Notes: generated by a model not told the origin, from the sequence alone. DNA of 64,000 bases from Leifsonia psychrotolerans (GCF_013410665.1 NZ_JACCFM010000001.1:2046001-2110000); one strand, 5' to 3'; positions 52,244-60,891 are shown, counted from the first letter of the stretch. Translations and numbers: made by a program.

Positions 52244-52302
52244 GACCATTTCAGTGTGAACGTTGCACCCCCCTGCGCCTATTCCGATTTCGAAATATTT
52301 CG

Positions 52303-52737
52303 TTAGCCGGAGTTCCGCGTGGCGTCGATGACTTTCGGAGTGAAGAGCAGCACAAGCACAAGCACCGACGGGATCAGCAGCAGCCAGCCAAGGTCGGCAC
52401 GAGCATAGAGACCTTGGAAGCAGCCGACGGCGACGGCGATCTGCATCAGCTGCCACACCACGGCCGGGCTCCGCATCCAGGATCGCCCACGCGCAGCACC
52501 GGCAGCGACGAGGCTGACCCCGATCGACGCGATCAGCACGATGGCCAGAATGACGAGCGCGCCCGGAACCGACGAGGGGGTCGACGTGAGGAACTCGAAG
52601 ATCAGCCAGGCGACGGCCGCCCAGAGAAGTAACGCCTCAGCCCAGAGCAGGGTCGCGACGACGCGCAACCCGATCGGTGGTGCACCACGCGGGGCGTGTG
52701 ACACAGAATCATCAGACTGGTTGGACTGTTCTCTCAC
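52303..52737 (-). CDS. Small four-TM membrane protein, function unknown
   Basis: 144 residues: polar N terminus, then four membrane segments (about 22-46, 60-80, 92-110 and 115-132). No recognised domain. The start appears to be a GTG at 52737 without Shine-Dalgarno. It is oriented away from whiB1; the 229 bases between them are AT-rich for this genome and must hold promoters for both. I note TTGACG at 52802-52807 and a 6-base inverted repeat (GCTCAC/GTGAGC, 52807-52824) there. Confidence 0.7.
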   Translation of the reverse strand: MREQSNQSDDSVSHAPRGAPPIGLRVVATLLWAEALLLWAAVAWLIFEFLTSTPSSVPGALVILAIVLIASIGVSLVAAGAARGRSWMRSPAVVWQLMQIAVAVGCFQGLYARADLGWLLLIPSVLVLVLLFTPKVIDATRNSG

Positions 52738-52966
52738 AGGGGAATCCCATACAAAACTATTGATTTGATTTCTCTATTATGCGACCATATTTGAGGCCCG
52801 GTTGACGCTCACAGGGACGTGAGCTGATTTCAACGCGCAAAACCATTTTCAGGCACGCACACGCATGTATGGTTCACGCGTCAGCAGATCCGAATATTCC
52901 TGCAACCGGCACTCATCGCATTCTAGGCCGATCGGCCATGCAAACCCGCAATAAAGGAGCACCCCC

Positions 52967-53215
52967 ATGGATTGGCGCGATAAAGCTGCCTGCCTCACTG
53001 CTGACCCGGAGCTTTTCTTTCCGGTCGGTAACACTGGTCCCGCAGTTGACCAGATCGAGAAGGCGAAGTCGGTGTGCGCACGGTGCAACGTCACGGAGGT
53101 ATGCCTTCAGTATGCACTGGAGACAGGTCAGGATTCCGGAGTCTGGGGTGGCCTGAGCGAAGATGAGCGTCGCGCTCTGAAGCGTCGTGCCGCTCGGGCC
53201 CGCCGAGCGTCATAG
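52967..53215 (+). CDS. whiB1: WhiB1-type iron-sulfur transcriptional regulator
   Basis: 82 residues. The four [4Fe-4S] cysteines are Cys9, Cys37, Cys40 and Cys46 (C-x2-C-x5-C), followed by the GVWGG turn (58-62) and a basic DNA-binding tail RRALKRRAARARR. The N terminus MDWRDKAAC and the segment PELFFPVGN match WhiB1, an essential, NO-sensitive partner of the principal sigma factor in mycobacteria. AGGAG seven bases upstream supports the ATG. The gene has a strong terminator and lies next to pdtaS, as in Mycobacterium. Confidence 0.95.
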   Translation: MDWRDKAACLTADPELFFPVGNTGPAVDQIEKAKSVCARCNVTEVCLQYALETGQDSGVWGGLSEDERRALKRRAARARRAS

Positions 53216-53236
53216 CGGCACCCACACCACGTCAGG

Positions 53237-53277
53237 CGTGGGCCCTCCGGAGTGATCCGGAGGGCCCACGTCTTTTT
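53237..53277 (+). terminator. Intrinsic terminator of whiB1
   Basis: A perfect 15-base stem (CGTGGGCCCTCCGGA and its complement) with loop GTGA, followed by TCTTTTT. It lies 21 bases after the whiB1 stop and is the clearest Rho-independent terminator in the window. It may also limit transcription from the opposing pdtaS gene. Confidence 0.95.
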
Positions 53278-53299
53278 GTACTGTGCGAGATTCGGGAGC

Positions 53300-54793
53300 C
53301 TAGCTCTCCACCATGTAGCGCAGCGGAATCTCGATCGTCACTTCGGTTCCGCTGCCCATCATGGTGTGCCAATCAATGGTTCCACTGAGTTCGCCCTGAA
53401 TCAGGGTGCGCACAATCTGCGTGCCGAGCCCCGACCCCACTTTGCCCTCGGGCAGCCCGGATCCGTTGTCACGCACCCGCACGGTCAAGGTGTCTTCATC
53501 GCGCTCGGCTTCAATGGACACCTCGCCTTCGCGACCAGCAAGTCCGTGTTCGACGGCGTTCGTGACGAGTTCTGTCAGCGCCAGCGCCAGCGGGGTGGCG
53601 TAGGCACTCGGCAACGTGCCGAAACTGCCCGATGACTTCGGATGCGCCGTCGTGTTGTGAGCGCTTGCCACCTCGGCGATCAGGAGCAGGACACGGTCGA
53701 ACACGGCGTCGAAGTCAACGCTCTGGCTCAGTCCCTCCGACAGGGTGTCGTGCACCACCGCGATTGCCGCAACACGGCGCATCGCCTGGTTCAGAGCTTC
53801 ACGAGCCTCATCGGAGTGCGTGCGGCGGGCCTGAATGCGCAGCAGCGACGCCACCGTCTGCAAGTTGTTCTTGACCCGGTGGTGAATCTCCCGAATCGTG
53901 GCATCCTTTGTGATCAGCTCACGTTCCTGGTGGCGCAATTCCGTGACGTCGCGGCACAGCACCACGGCACCAGTGCGCTCACCACGGTTGCGGATCGGAA
54001 TCGCCCGCAGCGACACCGTTACGCCGCGTGCTTCGATGTCGGTGCGCCACGGCGCTCGGCCGGTGACGACGAGAGGCAACGACTCGTCGACATCGGCTTT
54101 TCCGGTCAGCAGCCGCGTGGTGACCTCGGCGAGCGACTCCCCCTCGAGTTCATCTGGAAATCCGATTCGGTTGAAGGCCGACAGCGCATTGGGGCTCGCG
54201 AACGTCGTGATGCCATCCACGGCCAGACGGATCAACCCGTCCGATGCACGCGGGGCGCCGCGGCGGGGACCGGTCGGCGCGCCCAAGTCGGGGAAGTCCC
54301 CGGTGGCGATCATCGCGAACAAGTCGTTGGCGCAGTCGTTGAAGGTGAGCTCCTGGCGGCTCGGAGTGCGCGCTTCGCTCAAATTGGTGTGCCGAGTAAG
54401 CACCGCGATCGGGGCATCCGTCACCTGGGATCCCGACGTGCTGAGCCGCCGCATCACCGGAATGGCGCGGACCCGGGTCGGTGTCTCTTCATACCAATCA
54501 GGGGCCGTCGTGTCGACGATTCTCGCCGTTTCGAACGCTTCGGTCACCTGTTTGCGCCATTCCCCCTTGATCTGCTGACCCACGAAGTCGCGGTAGAAGA
54601 GGGTTGCGGCGCTCGACGGCCGCAGGTGGGCGACGGCGACGAAGCTGTCGGTCTCAGTGGGCACCCAAACGACGATGTCGGCGAAGGCGAGATCGGCGAT
54701 GAGCTGGCCGTCTGCGATAAGCATGTGCAGCCAGTCCACATCCTCTGCGCTGCTGCGGCCTTGGGCAAGTACGAGTTCACTGAGCGTCGACAC
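53300..54793 (-). CDS. pdtaS: Cytoplasmic sensor histidine kinase PdtaS
   Basis: 497 residues without membrane segments. A GAF-like domain (about 1-150) and a PAS-like domain (about 180-285) precede a HisKA_2 dimerisation helix REIHHRVKNNLQTVASLLRIQARR with phosphoacceptor His at 304 or 305, then an HATPase domain with N box ALTELVTNAVEHG and G1 DNGSG. In mycobacteria PdtaS phosphorylates PdtaR, an RNA-binding antiterminator, in response to metals and NO; no pdtaR is seen here. Starts at a GTG six bases after TAGGCT, and MSTLSELV matches the family N terminus. Confidence 0.93.
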   Translation of the reverse strand: MSTLSELVLAQGRSSAEDVDWLHMLIADGQLIADLAFADIVVWVPTETDSFVAVAHLRPSSAATLFYRDFVGQQIKGEWRKQVTEAFETARIVDTTAPDWYEETPTRVRAIPVMRRLSTSGSQVTDAPIAVLTRHTNLSEARTPSRQELTFNDCANDLFAMIATGDFPDLGAPTGPRRGAPRASDGLIRLAVDGITTFASPNALSAFNRIGFPDELEGESLAEVTTRLLTGKADVDESLPLVVTGRAPWRTDIEARGVTVSLRAIPIRNRGERTGAVVLCRDVTELRHQERELITKDATIREIHHRVKNNLQTVASLLRIQARRTHSDEAREALNQAMRRVAAIAVVHDTLSEGLSQSVDFDAVFDRVLLLIAEVASAHNTTAHPKSSGSFGTLPSAYATPLALALTELVTNAVEHGLAGREGEVSIEAERDEDTLTVRVRDNGSGLPEGKVGSGLGTQIVRTLIQGELSGTIDWHTMMGSGTEVTIEIPLRYMVES

Positions 54794-54799
54794 AGCTCT

Positions 54800-54805
54800 A
54801 GCCTA
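54800..54805 (-). promoter_or_regulatory. Putative leaderless -10 element of pdtaS
   Basis: TAGGCT on the minus strand, six bases before the GTG at 54793. Confidence 0.55.
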
Positions 54806-54866
54806 CGGCCGCACACGGGTGCGCGTCGTTCACCTCTCGCGGCCACGGATGCAGGAAGCTGGACCT

Positions 54867-55328
54867 ATGGACAAAATGCCCGGTCAACGAGACCGAACGC
54901 TCCACCTCTTAGTCGCGATCGTCGGCGCTGTCGTTGTGATCGCTGTCGCCGTCGTGCTGACGCGCGGCGCGACGCCACGCCTTGACGCGGCGACACCGGC
55001 CGGAACCGTTCAGCGGTACACCGAGGCCGTGCTCGCCGGCGACACGGATGCCGCACTCGCGCTCGTCGATCCGGCCTCGCTGTCCAACTGCTTCGGGGGC
55101 CACGATTCCACAAACAATCTGAGAATCACTCTGCGTGGGACCACCGAGAATGGCAGCAAGGCCGAGGTCGCGGTCACGTTCACCTCGACCTCCGACACCG
55201 GAGGGTTCAGCCCCGCGGAATCGGCTCAGGATGACAGGTTCACCCTGGTGAAGCGCGGCGACGTCTGGCTGATCACTTCCACGCCGTGGAACGTGACAGT
55301 CTGCCCACCAGAAGGGGGTACCTCATGA
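54867..55328 (+). CDS. Single-pass membrane protein with extracytoplasmic domain, unknown
   Basis: 153 residues: short basic N terminus, one membrane segment (about 14-35) and an exported C-terminal domain of about 115 residues with two cysteines (in LSNCFGG and VTVCPPEGG) that could pair. The pattern TPAGTVQRYTEAVLAGDTDAALALVDP resembles NTF2-like or DUF4878-type lipoprotein domains, but I cannot assign it firmly. The ATG at 54867 follows AGGAAG; a longer upstream reading runs antisense through pdtaS and is rejected. It overlaps the next gene by four bases. Confidence 0.75.
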   Translation: MDKMPGQRDRTLHLLVAIVGAVVVIAVAVVLTRGATPRLDAATPAGTVQRYTEAVLAGDTDAALALVDPASLSNCFGGHDSTNNLRITLRGTTENGSKAEVAVTFTSTSDTGGFSPAESAQDDRFTLVKRGDVWLITSTPWNVTVCPPEGGTS

Positions 55329-56986
55329 CGATCTCAGCACCAATTCACGCGCCCGTGCGGCCGGCAGCCCAGGGCGTCGTTCGCCGACTCATCGTGTTCA
55401 TCCTGTTATTCACACTTGTCGTGATCGTCGCGATCGGTCTCTCGGGGCTGCTGGGCCGGCTCCTCGACACGAGCGTCACGCTGGCCGGGTCCGATGTGAC
55501 GGGCCTCGCCCAGTCGCTCGCCTTCACGTTCATCGCCGGCCCGCTGGCTGCACTTCTCGGCTGGTTCGTCTGGCGCAGCCTCCGTGATGAGCGGGAGCGG
55601 GCCACGATCAGCTGGGGCCTGTATCTCGCGGCGATTTCATCCGTTGCCGTCATCACCTTCTCCCTCTCGCTCCTCAGCGCTGCAAGCGATCTTCTCGCAG
55701 GAGAGTGGCGCCCGTCCGCAGCTGCGACGGCGATCGTGTGGGCCGGCGTCTGGTGCCTGCACCGCGTCATCTGGAGACGCCCGCAGACCGCGCCGCTGCG
55801 CTTAGCCGCGCTGGTTCCGCTCATCGGAGCGTGGTTCGGCATGGGCCTGCTCGTGGGCGGTGGAATCGGCGCCCTGGGCACACTCTTCCACGCCGCCGTC
55901 GACCGGTTCACCGATCCGGTCTCGATCGGTTCCTCGTGGTGGCTGTTCGCCGCTCAGTCAGCGCTCTGGTCTCTGGGGGGCGGCATACTCTGGTGGACTC
56001 AGTGGATCCATGACCGAGCGCGCGACAGGCCGAGTGCCTTCGCCTCGGTGCTGCTCATCGTGCTCGGCATCGGCGGCGGAGCATTGACCTGCCTCTTCGG
56101 CCTCGGCACCACGGTTTATGTGGTGTTGGACGTCGCATTCGACCGCAGCCAACCGCTCGCGGCCGTGCTCGACCCCCTGCCGACGGCGCTTGCCGCGGGA
56201 CTGATCGGTGCCGTCGTTTGGCGCTACCATCACGTCGTCGTCACGCAACGATCCGTCGCGGTTCGCCTGTCGGAACGGCTCGTTCTCTCCGGCATCGGGT
56301 TGGCCGGCGCGGCCAGTGGCGTCGGGATTCTGGTGAACTCACTCCTCGCCGCAAGCGTGCCGACGTTCGCCGGCAACGACCTGCGCCCCCTCCTGCTTGC
56401 CGGGCTCAGCTCGCTGCTCGTCGCGGCACCGCTCTGGTGGATGGCCTGGAAGCCTGCGGCTGTGGTTCACGCGACGGCGGCTCGGTCGATGGGCCGACGC
56501 GTCTACCTCATCGCCATCTTCGGGGTGAGTGCCGTGGTTGCCCTGATCACGCTCCTGGTGATTGCCTATCGCCTCTTCGCGTTCACTCTGGAGGCTCACG
56601 CCGAGCTCAATCTTGTCGATCACGTCCGTGCACCCCTGGGCCTCTTGTTCGCAACCGCACTGACCGCTGGGTATCATTTTCGCGTCTGGCGCAACGATCG
56701 CGCGGCTTTCCCTCCTCTCATTCCGGTCGAGCCGATGATTCGACACGTTGTCCTTGTCACCGGAGCCGACCCGGAGCCGCTCAGCCAGGCGATTTCTGCG
56801 GTCTCTGGTGCGCAGGTCACCGTCTGGCCCCGTGCGGAGGCCGATGAGTTCGGTCCCACTGTCGAGAGCGTCGTCAGCGCGTTGAGCGGCGTCAGCGGTG
56901 AACGGATGTTGCTCCTGGCCGGCCCCGGCAGCCGAATCGAGGTCATCGCTCTCGTCGGCGATACAGGCGCCGCGACGGTTCGCTAA
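55325..56986 (+). CDS. Polytopic membrane protein (DUF5671-like)
   Basis: 553 residues with about 12 membrane segments arranged as repeated groups of four (GWFVWRSLRDERER after the second, later AWKPAAVVHATAARS and FRVWRNDRAAF), then an 80-residue cytoplasmic C-terminal domain. The repeated unit resembles DUF5671, a membrane domain of unknown function; the match is by memory. The ATG at 55325 overlaps the stop of the upstream gene (ATGA), implying a two-protein unit at the membrane. Its stop overlaps that of yigZ by two bases. Confidence 0.72.
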   Translation: MTISAPIHAPVRPAAQGVVRRLIVFILLFTLVVIVAIGLSGLLGRLLDTSVTLAGSDVTGLAQSLAFTFIAGPLAALLGWFVWRSLRDERERATISWGLYLAAISSVAVITFSLSLLSAASDLLAGEWRPSAAATAIVWAGVWCLHRVIWRRPQTAPLRLAALVPLIGAWFGMGLLVGGGIGALGTLFHAAVDRFTDPVSIGSSWWLFAAQSALWSLGGGILWWTQWIHDRARDRPSAFASVLLIVLGIGGGALTCLFGLGTTVYVVLDVAFDRSQPLAAVLDPLPTALAAGLIGAVVWRYHHVVVTQRSVAVRLSERLVLSGIGLAGAASGVGILVNSLLAASVPTFAGNDLRPLLLAGLSSLLVAAPLWWMAWKPAAVVHATAARSMGRRVYLIAIFGVSAVVALITLLVIAYRLFAFTLEAHAELNLVDHVRAPLGLLFATALTAGYHFRVWRNDRAAFPPLIPVEPMIRHVVLVTGADPEPLSQAISAVSGAQVTVWPRAEADEFGPTVESVVSALSGVSGERMLLLAGPGSRIEVIALVGDTGAATVR

Positions 56987-57642
56987 TCGTCGAGTTCGAC
57001 GTCGACCCATTCGCGTCCCAGGGGCGTGAGCACGGCATGGCCCGACGTCGCGGCGGCGACGATCGCGGCGAGCGCCGTCGCATCGGGATGGGTGAGTCGT
57101 ACGATGGCTTGGGCCGCATAGTCGGTTCCGAGCACGGTCACACCGCGCTGGCGCAGCTCCGACTCGACAGATCCGGCATCCGCGTGTTCCAGCGCCACGC
57201 TGAACACCCCCCGTGCGGCGCGATGCACCACGAGACCTCGAGCGGATGCCAGGTCGATGGCACCCAGAACCGCCTCCGAATAAGCCCGGGTCAGTCCGCC
57301 GGCACCGAGCAGCACCCCGCCGAAGTAGCGCGTGACCACGGCCACACTGTCGATGAACCCGCGCCCGGTCAGCGCCTCCAACATCGGCCGGCCGGCTGTT
57401 CCCGACGGCTCGCCGTCGTCGTTCGAACGGCGTATCTGCCCGGGTTCGGTTGAGGAGCCCAGTACGAACGCGGAACAGTGATGGCGGGCGCCCGGGTCGT
57501 CGTGGCGCGCTTCGGCCACGACCTGGCGCGCTTCCCCCTCGGTCTCCACGCGCACGAGCCGGGTGAGAAAGCGGGAACGCTTCACCTCGAGTTCGCTGTC
57601 GGTGCGGGCACCCACACCCCGGCGAAGCGTCAGGTTTGTCAT
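56983..57642 (-). CDS. YigZ/IMPACT-family protein (UPF0029)
   Basis: 219 residues. The family signature is clear: VKRSRFLTRL near the start, NDDGEPSGTAGRPML and the long GGVLLGAGGLTRAYSEAVLGA. YigZ proteins have an N-terminal ribosomal-S5-like fold and a C-terminal ferredoxin-like fold; a role in translation control or proline-peptide handling has been proposed but is not settled. The ATG lies six bases after CAGAAT. Confidence 0.92.
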   Translation of the reverse strand: MTNLTLRRGVGARTDSELEVKRSRFLTRLVRVETEGEARQVVAEARHDDPGARHHCSAFVLGSSTEPGQIRRSNDDGEPSGTAGRPMLEALTGRGFIDSVAVVTRYFGGVLLGAGGLTRAYSEAVLGAIDLASARGLVVHRAARGVFSVALEHADAGSVESELRQRGVTVLGTDYAAQAIVRLTHPDATALAAIVAAATSGHAVLTPLGREWVDVELDD

Positions 57643-57648
57643 GGTTCC

Positions 57649-57654
57649 ATTCTG
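57649..57654 (-). promoter_or_regulatory. Putative leaderless -10 element of the yigZ-like gene
   Basis: CAGAAT on the minus strand, six bases before the ATG at 57642. Confidence 0.4.
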
Positions 57655-57670
57655 GCGAACGACGTGCCGG

Positions 57671-58939
57671 TTAGCCCGCTTCCCGAGCCCGACGCCGGCG
57701 CGTCACTCGACCTGCGGAGGCTTCCCGCCGTTGCTCGCGCCGCGGCACCGGCGCGGGAGCGGGCAGAATCTCGGTGAGCACAAGCCGACGGATGCTGGCG
57801 CGCACGGCCGACTTCGGTGCGGCATCCCGCAGCGTGCGTCCGGTGAGCACCGCGTTGTCGACCGTGGCCACGTCCTGCGGCACCAGGACGACGTCAGTGA
57901 TTCCGCCGAAGCGGCGCAGCGTCCCGCTGATCTGCCCCTTCGGGTCGATGCCGACCGCGCTTCGCCGCATCCGGTTCATCACGACACTCACGTTCGTAGT
58001 CGACAGAATCGTGCCCAGCTCCACCCAGGCCCGCAGAAAACGCGCCATCCCAACCGGATCGGCCAACCCGCAGGCCACGACGTGATCCGCCGCAGTGATC
58101 GTCGCCAGCGTCGCCGCGTTGCGACGTGGCGCGAAGAGGTCGCTCGAGATCTCCTCGTCGCTCTCCAGGCTGAACCCTGCGTCAATCACAACGTACTCGA
58201 CCCACTGCCGCAGTGTCTGAATCGTGCGGGTGATCCGTTCGTCCGACAGTTCCGGCCAGCGCGAGGGCCCCCCGAGCCCGGTGAGCACCCAATACGCGCC
58301 CTGCGGCGAGGTGTAACGCTGCGCGATGCGCTCCAGCTCGGCAGGAGTCAAGGCATCGGCACCGGCCAACCGACAGGCTGCGGCGAAACCGGGAGCCTCA
58401 TCGAGCAGGCCCAGCGCCGAGGCGACCGAACCACCGTAGGTATCGGCGTCGACGAGAGCGACGGTGTGCCCGCACGCCGCGATCTCGGCTGCGATGTTGA
58501 TGGCCAGGGTCGTGCGCCCCGGCGCGCCGGCCGGCCCCCAGACCGCGACGACCCGACTTTGCGCAGCGTGCCCCTGGCGCACTCCGATTCGCAGAGGCAC
58601 CGTCACGTCCGCGCCGAGGAGCGCCTCAATTTCGGCCCAGGCAGCGGTGGCATCGAGCACCTCGTACAGCCCGAGCGAGGCGGCATACCGGCGCCCGCTG
58701 TCTGAGCTGCAGAGCGCAACCACCCGCACACCACTCTCATCGCAGACGGTGAGCAGCTCCGCACTGAGCGTGACCCGATCGGCCTGCACGAGCACCACCT
58801 CCGGAGCCCGCTTGCCGATCGCCACGATGAGCTCTCGAGCTGTGGACTGTCTGGTCGTCACCGTATGGCCGTGTTCCACCAGGTCGACCAAGATACGGTC
58901 TTCAATCGTGTGGTCGATTGCCAGGGCCAGAATCGTCAT
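57671..58939 (-). CDS. CpaE-like MinD/ParA-superfamily ATPase with altered P loop
   Basis: 422 residues. A receiver-like N-terminal domain (about 1-105) lacking obvious phosphorylation chemistry precedes a MinD/CpaE-type domain. The P loop reads WGPAGAPGRTTLAIN (about 133-147): the signature Lys of the deviant Walker A is missing and the second Lys is Arg, which is unusual and may lower ATP hydrolysis. DADTYGG and VVIDAGF match switch regions. The C-terminal 35 residues are very Arg-rich. CpaE proteins localise Flp-pilus machinery; no pilin or secretion ATPase is nearby. The SAF gene ends two bases upstream. Confidence 0.83.
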   Translation of the reverse strand: MTILALAIDHTIEDRILVDLVEHGHTVTTRQSTARELIVAIGKRAPEVVLVQADRVTLSAELLTVCDESGVRVVALCSSDSGRRYAASLGLYEVLDATAAWAEIEALLGADVTVPLRIGVRQGHAAQSRVVAVWGPAGAPGRTTLAINIAAEIAACGHTVALVDADTYGGSVASALGLLDEAPGFAAACRLAGADALTPAELERIAQRYTSPQGAYWVLTGLGGPSRWPELSDERITRTIQTLRQWVEYVVIDAGFSLESDEEISSDLFAPRRNAATLATITAADHVVACGLADPVGMARFLRAWVELGTILSTTNVSVVMNRMRRSAVGIDPKGQISGTLRRFGGITDVVLVPQDVATVDNAVLTGRTLRDAAPKSAVRASIRRLVLTEILPAPAPVPRREQRREASAGRVTRRRRAREAG

Positions 58940-58941
58940 GT

Positions 58942-59574
58942 TCAGCGCTCCAACCCGGCGTTGACGGGAACAACAGCGAGCGCATCACCGTTCGCAATGG
59001 CTTCCAACATCACCGGCACGGCGTCGCGGGGAACCAACAGTTCCACGTTGACGGCACCATCCGAAGCCAGAAACCCGGTAGCAGGTACGATTCGCACGAT
59101 GGATGCCTGGTCGACGAGCACCGCTGGCGGCCCGAACTGTCCGCGGTCATCGTGTTTGGCCGACCACACGTCCACTACGCTTCCCGCGCCGATCGACGCG
59201 GCCAACGCGCCGCTCAACGGGGCGACGAGCCGGGTGACGTCGGCACCGGAGCGCGTGCCGACGGCGGATGCGGGAACAAGTTCTCCCTCCGCGATTGTGC
59301 GCGTGACGAGCAGTCCCTCCTCGGGAACTATCCCTGGTGTGAGGTAGAGCTCCGTGGTCCCGCCTAGTCTCACCTGCACGGAATCCAGGTCGCCCGGCGT
59401 GATCCGGTCCCCCACAGCGAGGGTCTCCCGTGCGGCGAGCACCGTGATCGTCGAGTCGGCCTGCGCCACAACCGCGACAACACCGACGACCGCACACACA
59501 ACGAGTCCCAGTCCGATTGAGAACCGCGGATCGAACCAAAACCGGGTTCGACGGTTCCGAGTTGTGTCGCTCAT
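58942..59574 (-). CDS. SAF-domain membrane protein (CpaB/RcpC-like)
   Basis: 210 residues. One N-terminal membrane segment (about 17-38) and then a SAF domain (about 45-110; ETLAVGDRITPGDLDSVQVRL). The layout matches CpaB/RcpC periplasmic proteins of Flp pili and many uncharacterised actinobacterial SAF proteins. Two bases separate its stop from the start of the CpaE-like gene, so they form one operon; their products probably act together at the membrane. Confidence 0.85.
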   Translation of the reverse strand: MSDTTRNRRTRFWFDPRFSIGLGLVVCAVVGVVAVVAQADSTITVLAARETLAVGDRITPGDLDSVQVRLGGTTELYLTPGIVPEEGLLVTRTIAEGELVPASAVGTRSGADVTRLVAPLSGALAASIGAGSVVDVWSAKHDDRGQFGPPAVLVDQASIVRIVPATGFLASDGAVNVELLVPRDAVPVMLEAIANGDALAVVPVNAGLER

Positions 59575-59704
59575 CTGATGCCACCTCGCCTGTCACGCCA
59601 CGAAGAAGCGTGCCCTTGGGTCCCAATCGTGGCGGCCCACGCCGTTTCACGTGCAAGTTATCCACAGCCCGCGTGCCCCACGGTTTCTCCCCTCGCCCCA
59701 GGCG

Positions 59705-59710
59705 CATAAT
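59705..59710 (+). promoter_or_regulatory. Putative -10 element of the HTH gene
   Basis: CATAAT, one mismatch from TATAAT, six bases before the ATG at 59717. Confidence 0.55.
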
Positions 59711-59716
59711 CGGAGC

Positions 59717-60022
59717 ATGACCGATTCCGTGTCCCCCGACTCTCTCGGGCGCTTTCTGACACTCACCGACACGGCCGAGATCCTGAGCATTTCGGCAGCG
59801 GATGCGCTTGATCTGGTGCGCACCGGAGAACTGCCCGCCATCCGCGTGGGTTCTGCCCATGCGTGGCGCGTCGAGCGCCGGGTGCTCGAGTCCTACATCG
59901 AGGCGAAATACGAAGAAGCGCGACGGCTGTCGCTCTGGGAGCAGTCAGACTTCGCGAATATTACCGAGCTCTCCGGCGGGCAGATCATCCGTCCCGAAAC
60001 AGAACGCCCGCCGCGCGACTGA
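59717..60022 (+). CDS. Small excisionase-type helix-turn-helix protein
   Basis: 101 residues. An HTH_17/MerR-like fold is visible: FLTLTDTAEILSISAADALDLVRTGELPAIRVG followed by AWRVERRVLESYIEAKYEEARR. Such proteins bind DNA; in actinobacteria similar small HTH proteins sit near chromosomal housekeeping loci and are not necessarily phage-derived. It is divergent from the SAF/CpaE operon, which it might regulate (inference from position). The CATAAT hexamer supports the ATG at 59717 over an upstream ATG 22 codons earlier. Confidence 0.85.
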   Translation: MTDSVSPDSLGRFLTLTDTAEILSISAADALDLVRTGELPAIRVGSAHAWRVERRVLESYIEAKYEEARRLSLWEQSDFANITELSGGQIIRPETERPPRD

Positions 60023-60060
60023 GTGCCTCATCGCTTCGGGTAGCGCGCCCGCCTCACGGT

Positions 60061-60687
60061 TCAACGCAGCAGCACCAGCTGGATCTGCGCGAGCGGAACG
60101 ATACGGTATTCCGTGACGGCGTGTGCCCGTCGCGGTGAGTCCGCCGGATGCACAGCCACGTCGAGATGGTCACGACCGACGCGGTCGATGGTGCCGGTCA
60201 ACGCCCCACGGGGCATGTGCACTACCACTGTCTTCCGGCGTCGACACAGGTCCCGCAAGACAAAGGGCAGGCCGATCCTGTCAATGAGGCGAGCCGCCGA
60301 ATCGGCTTCGCTAGCCAGGGAGTCCGGGATCTGCTCGGGGGTCATCACCACGCCGGCGATGGCCGCGAATGGGAGCACACACATGGCGAGCGCGGACTGG
60401 CTACGGTGCTCCGTCATCCCGGTGTCGGCCGAAACGACGTCACCGGCCAACCAGTCTCTGCCGAACGTCGCCGGGCGCACAAGGATCGTCTCACCGGAAA
60501 CCAGCACGATTCGCACCGGGAGAGTGCCGGTGCCGCCGCCTGCTCGGCTCAGGCCGATCAGTCGGCTCCGCACTGCAAGCCGCCCGAGACGCAGCCGTTC
60601 CTCCTCGGCACGCGCGTCACTGTCATCGACGTTCAACTCGTGCTCGAGCTGCCCTTCGAGGTCGTCAAACAGATTGTCCCAGCGCAC
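60061..60687 (-). CDS. Conserved actinobacterial protein, function unknown
   Basis: 208 residues, no signal or membrane segment. It begins MRWDNLFDDLEGQLEHELNVD, continues with a helical acidic region (22-45) and then a beta-rich body (LPVRIVLVSGETILVRPATFGRDWLAGDV; KTVVVHMPRGALTGTIDRVGRDHLDVAVHP), which suggests a small Sm-like or Hfq-like barrel in each half; this is speculative. I recall similar proteins in Microbacteriaceae near secA but no assigned role. Start is a GTG six bases after TAGCTT. Confidence 0.7.
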   Translation of the reverse strand: MRWDNLFDDLEGQLEHELNVDDSDARAEEERLRLGRLAVRSRLIGLSRAGGGTGTLPVRIVLVSGETILVRPATFGRDWLAGDVVSADTGMTEHRSQSALAMCVLPFAAIAGVVMTPEQIPDSLASEADSAARLIDRIGLPFVLRDLCRRRKTVVVHMPRGALTGTIDRVGRDHLDVAVHPADSPRRAHAVTEYRIVPLAQIQLVLLR

Positions 60688-60693
60688 ACCCCG

Positions 60694-60699
60694 AAGCTA
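60694..60699 (-). promoter_or_regulatory. Putative leaderless -10 element of the unknown gene at 60687
   Basis: TAGCTT on the minus strand, six bases before the GTG at 60687; same hexamer as before guaB1. Confidence 0.5.
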
Positions 60700-60891
60700 G
60701 TGGGCGTTGGAGCTGCGCGAGCGGGTTATCCACAGGGCCTAAAAGCGCTAGACAGCGGACCAGTCGAGTGGTTGAGTTCTCGCCAACGCACTTCACCCCC
60801 GAATGGGGGCCTGGCCTGGGCGGGAGGCCTGCGTTATTCGCGTGCCCGGGCATCCCGATGAGGCACTGTACAAACCCAGATCGGAGCTGGA

